This document shows positions 5,560 through 6,451 of a DNA stretch of 6,451 nt, piece after piece. Each line of letters starts with the position of its first letter. Within the stretch, counting starts at the first letter, position 1. The stretch is taken from the NCBI GenBank assembly GCA_945878495.1, contig CAMCTP010000047.1, positions 1 to 6,451 on the forward strand. Reading direction: 5' to 3'. Source of the DNA: Rickettsia typhi. GTDB taxonomy: Bacteria; Pseudomonadota; Alphaproteobacteria; Rickettsiales; Deianiraeaceae. A program made the translations under genes and the position numbers. Below the pieces are notes generated by a model, which saw only the letters and a program-made list of their open reading frames with translations, was not told the origin of the DNA and made no database searches.

Positions 5560-6399
5560 ATGAGTGGTGAGATAAGTTTGTTTGATAATATAAAACAAAG
5601 TCATAAAGATGGTTTTGAATACTGGTCAGCAAGAGAGCTGATGAAATGTTTGGATTATACATCTTGGCAAAAATTTCAAAATGTTTTAGAAAGAGCAAAA
5701 ATTGCTTGCCACAATAGTAAACAAAATACTTCTGATCATTTTATCCAAACGGTTAAAATGATAGAATTAGGAAAAGGTGGTAATAGAGAAACTGAAGATT
5801 TCTCATTAACAAGATACGCTTGTTATTTAATCGCTCAAAATGGTGATCCAACAAAAGAAAGAATCGCTTTAGCTCAAACATATTTTGCATTACAAACTTA
5901 CAAGCAAGAAATGATTGAACAAAGAGCTAAAGAAAATGAAAGATTACATGAAAGAACAAAATTCAAAGAAATAGAAGATCATATAGAAAATACTGTATAT
6001 GAAAGAGGTATAAATCAGCCTAGTCAGTTTTCAAAATTTAAAAATGAACATATTAAAGCATTGTATGGTGGATTAAGTGTAAAACAATTAAAAAGAATGA
6101 GAGATATTCCAGAGAAGAGAGCGTTGGCAGATTTTGACACCAATATTGAATTAGCGGCTAAATCTCTTTCATTTGCATTAACCGATAAAAATATTAAAGA
6201 TAAAGATCTTTATGGTGAAACAAAGCTGACAAACGAAGCCAAGGATAATGCTAAGGCAATTAGACAGGTTTTATCTGATAGAGGCGTTAAACCAGAGTCA
6301 TTAAAACCACAAGAAGATATAAAATTAATAGAAAAAAGAAGAAAAGTAGAAGAAAAAAAATTACTTAAACCACAAAAATCCACCCTAAAAAACAATTGA
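5560..6399 (+). CDS. dinD: DNA damage-inducible protein D homologue (DinD)
   Basis: E. coli DinD is an SOS-induced protein that inhibits RecA filament formation and strand exchange. This 279-residue protein is about the same length as E. coli DinD. Recognisable blocks are FEYWSARELMKCLDY (19-33), SDHFIQTVKMIELGKGG (58-74), LTRYACYLIAQNGDP (83-97), AQTYFALQT (105-113), ALYGGL (167-172), and a C-terminal region with NIELAAKSLSFALT (195-208). The N-terminal part resembles a Bro-N-type fold; the middle (115-145) is charged and helical, and the end is Lys-rich. A longer frame from 5428 overlaps nusB and adds 44 residues with no DinD likeness, so the ATG at 5560, behind the extended -10, is chosen. 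There is no Shine-Dalgarno. It is not part of an SOS cluster here, and the identical repeats on both sides hint at acquisition as a unit (inference). Confidence 0.9.
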   Translation: MSGEISLFDNIKQSHKDGFEYWSARELMKCLDYTSWQKFQNVLERAKIACHNSKQNTSDHFIQTVKMIELGKGGNRETEDFSLTRYACYLIAQNGDPTKERIALAQTYFALQTYKQEMIEQRAKENERLHERTKFKEIEDHIENTVYERGINQPSQFSKFKNEHIKALYGGLSVKQLKRMRDIPEKRALADFDTNIELAAKSLSFALTDKNIKDKDLYGETKLTNEAKDNAKAIRQVLSDRGVKPESLKPQEDIKLIEKRRKVEEKKLLKPQKSTLKNN

Positions 6400-6410
6400 C
6401 TTTTATATCA
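6396..6410 (+). repeat. 15-base direct repeat, right copy, overlapping the dinD stop
   Basis: TTGACTTTTATATCA, identical to 5506-5520, 890 bases apart. It overlaps the dinD TGA at 6397-6399. A TTGACA follows at 6414-6419. Confidence 0.7.
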
Positions 6411-6425
6411 CTTTTGACATAAAGA

Positions 6426-6451
6426 TATAATTAGATTAATTTGTCGTATGA
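6426..6451 (+). promoter_or_regulatory. -10 box and possible start of a further gene at the right edge
   Basis: TATAAT (6426-6431) is a perfect -10 consensus. An ATG at 6448-6450 lies 16 bases downstream, similar to the short leaders of the other genes here. No -35 at normal spacing is evident; TTGACA at 6414-6419 is too close. Only one base of sequence follows the ATG, so the gene itself cannot be judged. Confidence 0.35.

Noticed and set aside
5506..5562. SOS (LexA) box upstream of dinD
   Set aside because: No CTG-N10-CAG, GTTC-N7-GTTC or GAAC-type box was found; only a short TATCA/TGATA inverted repeat is present.

Overview
The window is very AT-rich and densely coded. It carries conserved bacterial housekeeping genes: ddl (partial), cdsA, uppS, ybeY, a CarD/CdnL-type regulator, a DedA-family protein and nusB. 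It also carries a DinD homologue and one unrecognised small membrane-anchored protein. The base composition, the CarD/CdnL protein and the style of the Ddl and UppS sequences suggest an AT-rich Gram-negative bacterium, most likely an alphaproteobacterium of the Rickettsiales/Holosporales kind. That placement is inference; no rRNA or clade-specific marker is present.

Left part (1-2165, minus strand): a compact envelope operon reads uppS -> cdsA -> ddl. UppS makes the undecaprenyl carrier lipid, CdsA makes CDP-diacylglycerol for phospholipids, and Ddl makes the D-Ala-D-Ala dipeptide of peptidoglycan. ddl runs off the left edge, and no open minus-strand ORF was supplied for it; it was read by hand from frame and motifs. 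uppS lacks any ATG/GTG/TTG codon able to supply its conserved first beta-strand, the main gene-structure anomaly here.

Middle (2166-4144): a divergent AT-rich intergenic region holds four copies of ATTGACAA, followed by a plus-strand pair (unknown one-TM protein, then ybeY). This pair meets the minus-strand carD gene tail to tail with one base between. carD has a textbook promoter. The longer TTG-initiated versions of the unknown gene and of carD start exactly on the -35 TTGACA boxes, so the inner ATG codons are preferred.

Right part (4145-6451, plus strand): dedA, nusB with a long N-terminal extension, and dinD. dinD has its own extended -10 promoter just after nusB and is bracketed by two identical 15-base direct repeats. 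A further -10-like box and an ATG at the right edge suggest another gene begins there.

Shine-Dalgarno sequences are nearly absent (nusB is the exception). Several genes instead share a TGn-extended -10 box about 20-28 bases before the ATG, implying short leaders. No tRNA, rRNA, CRISPR array, transposase or clear new multi-gene system was seen.
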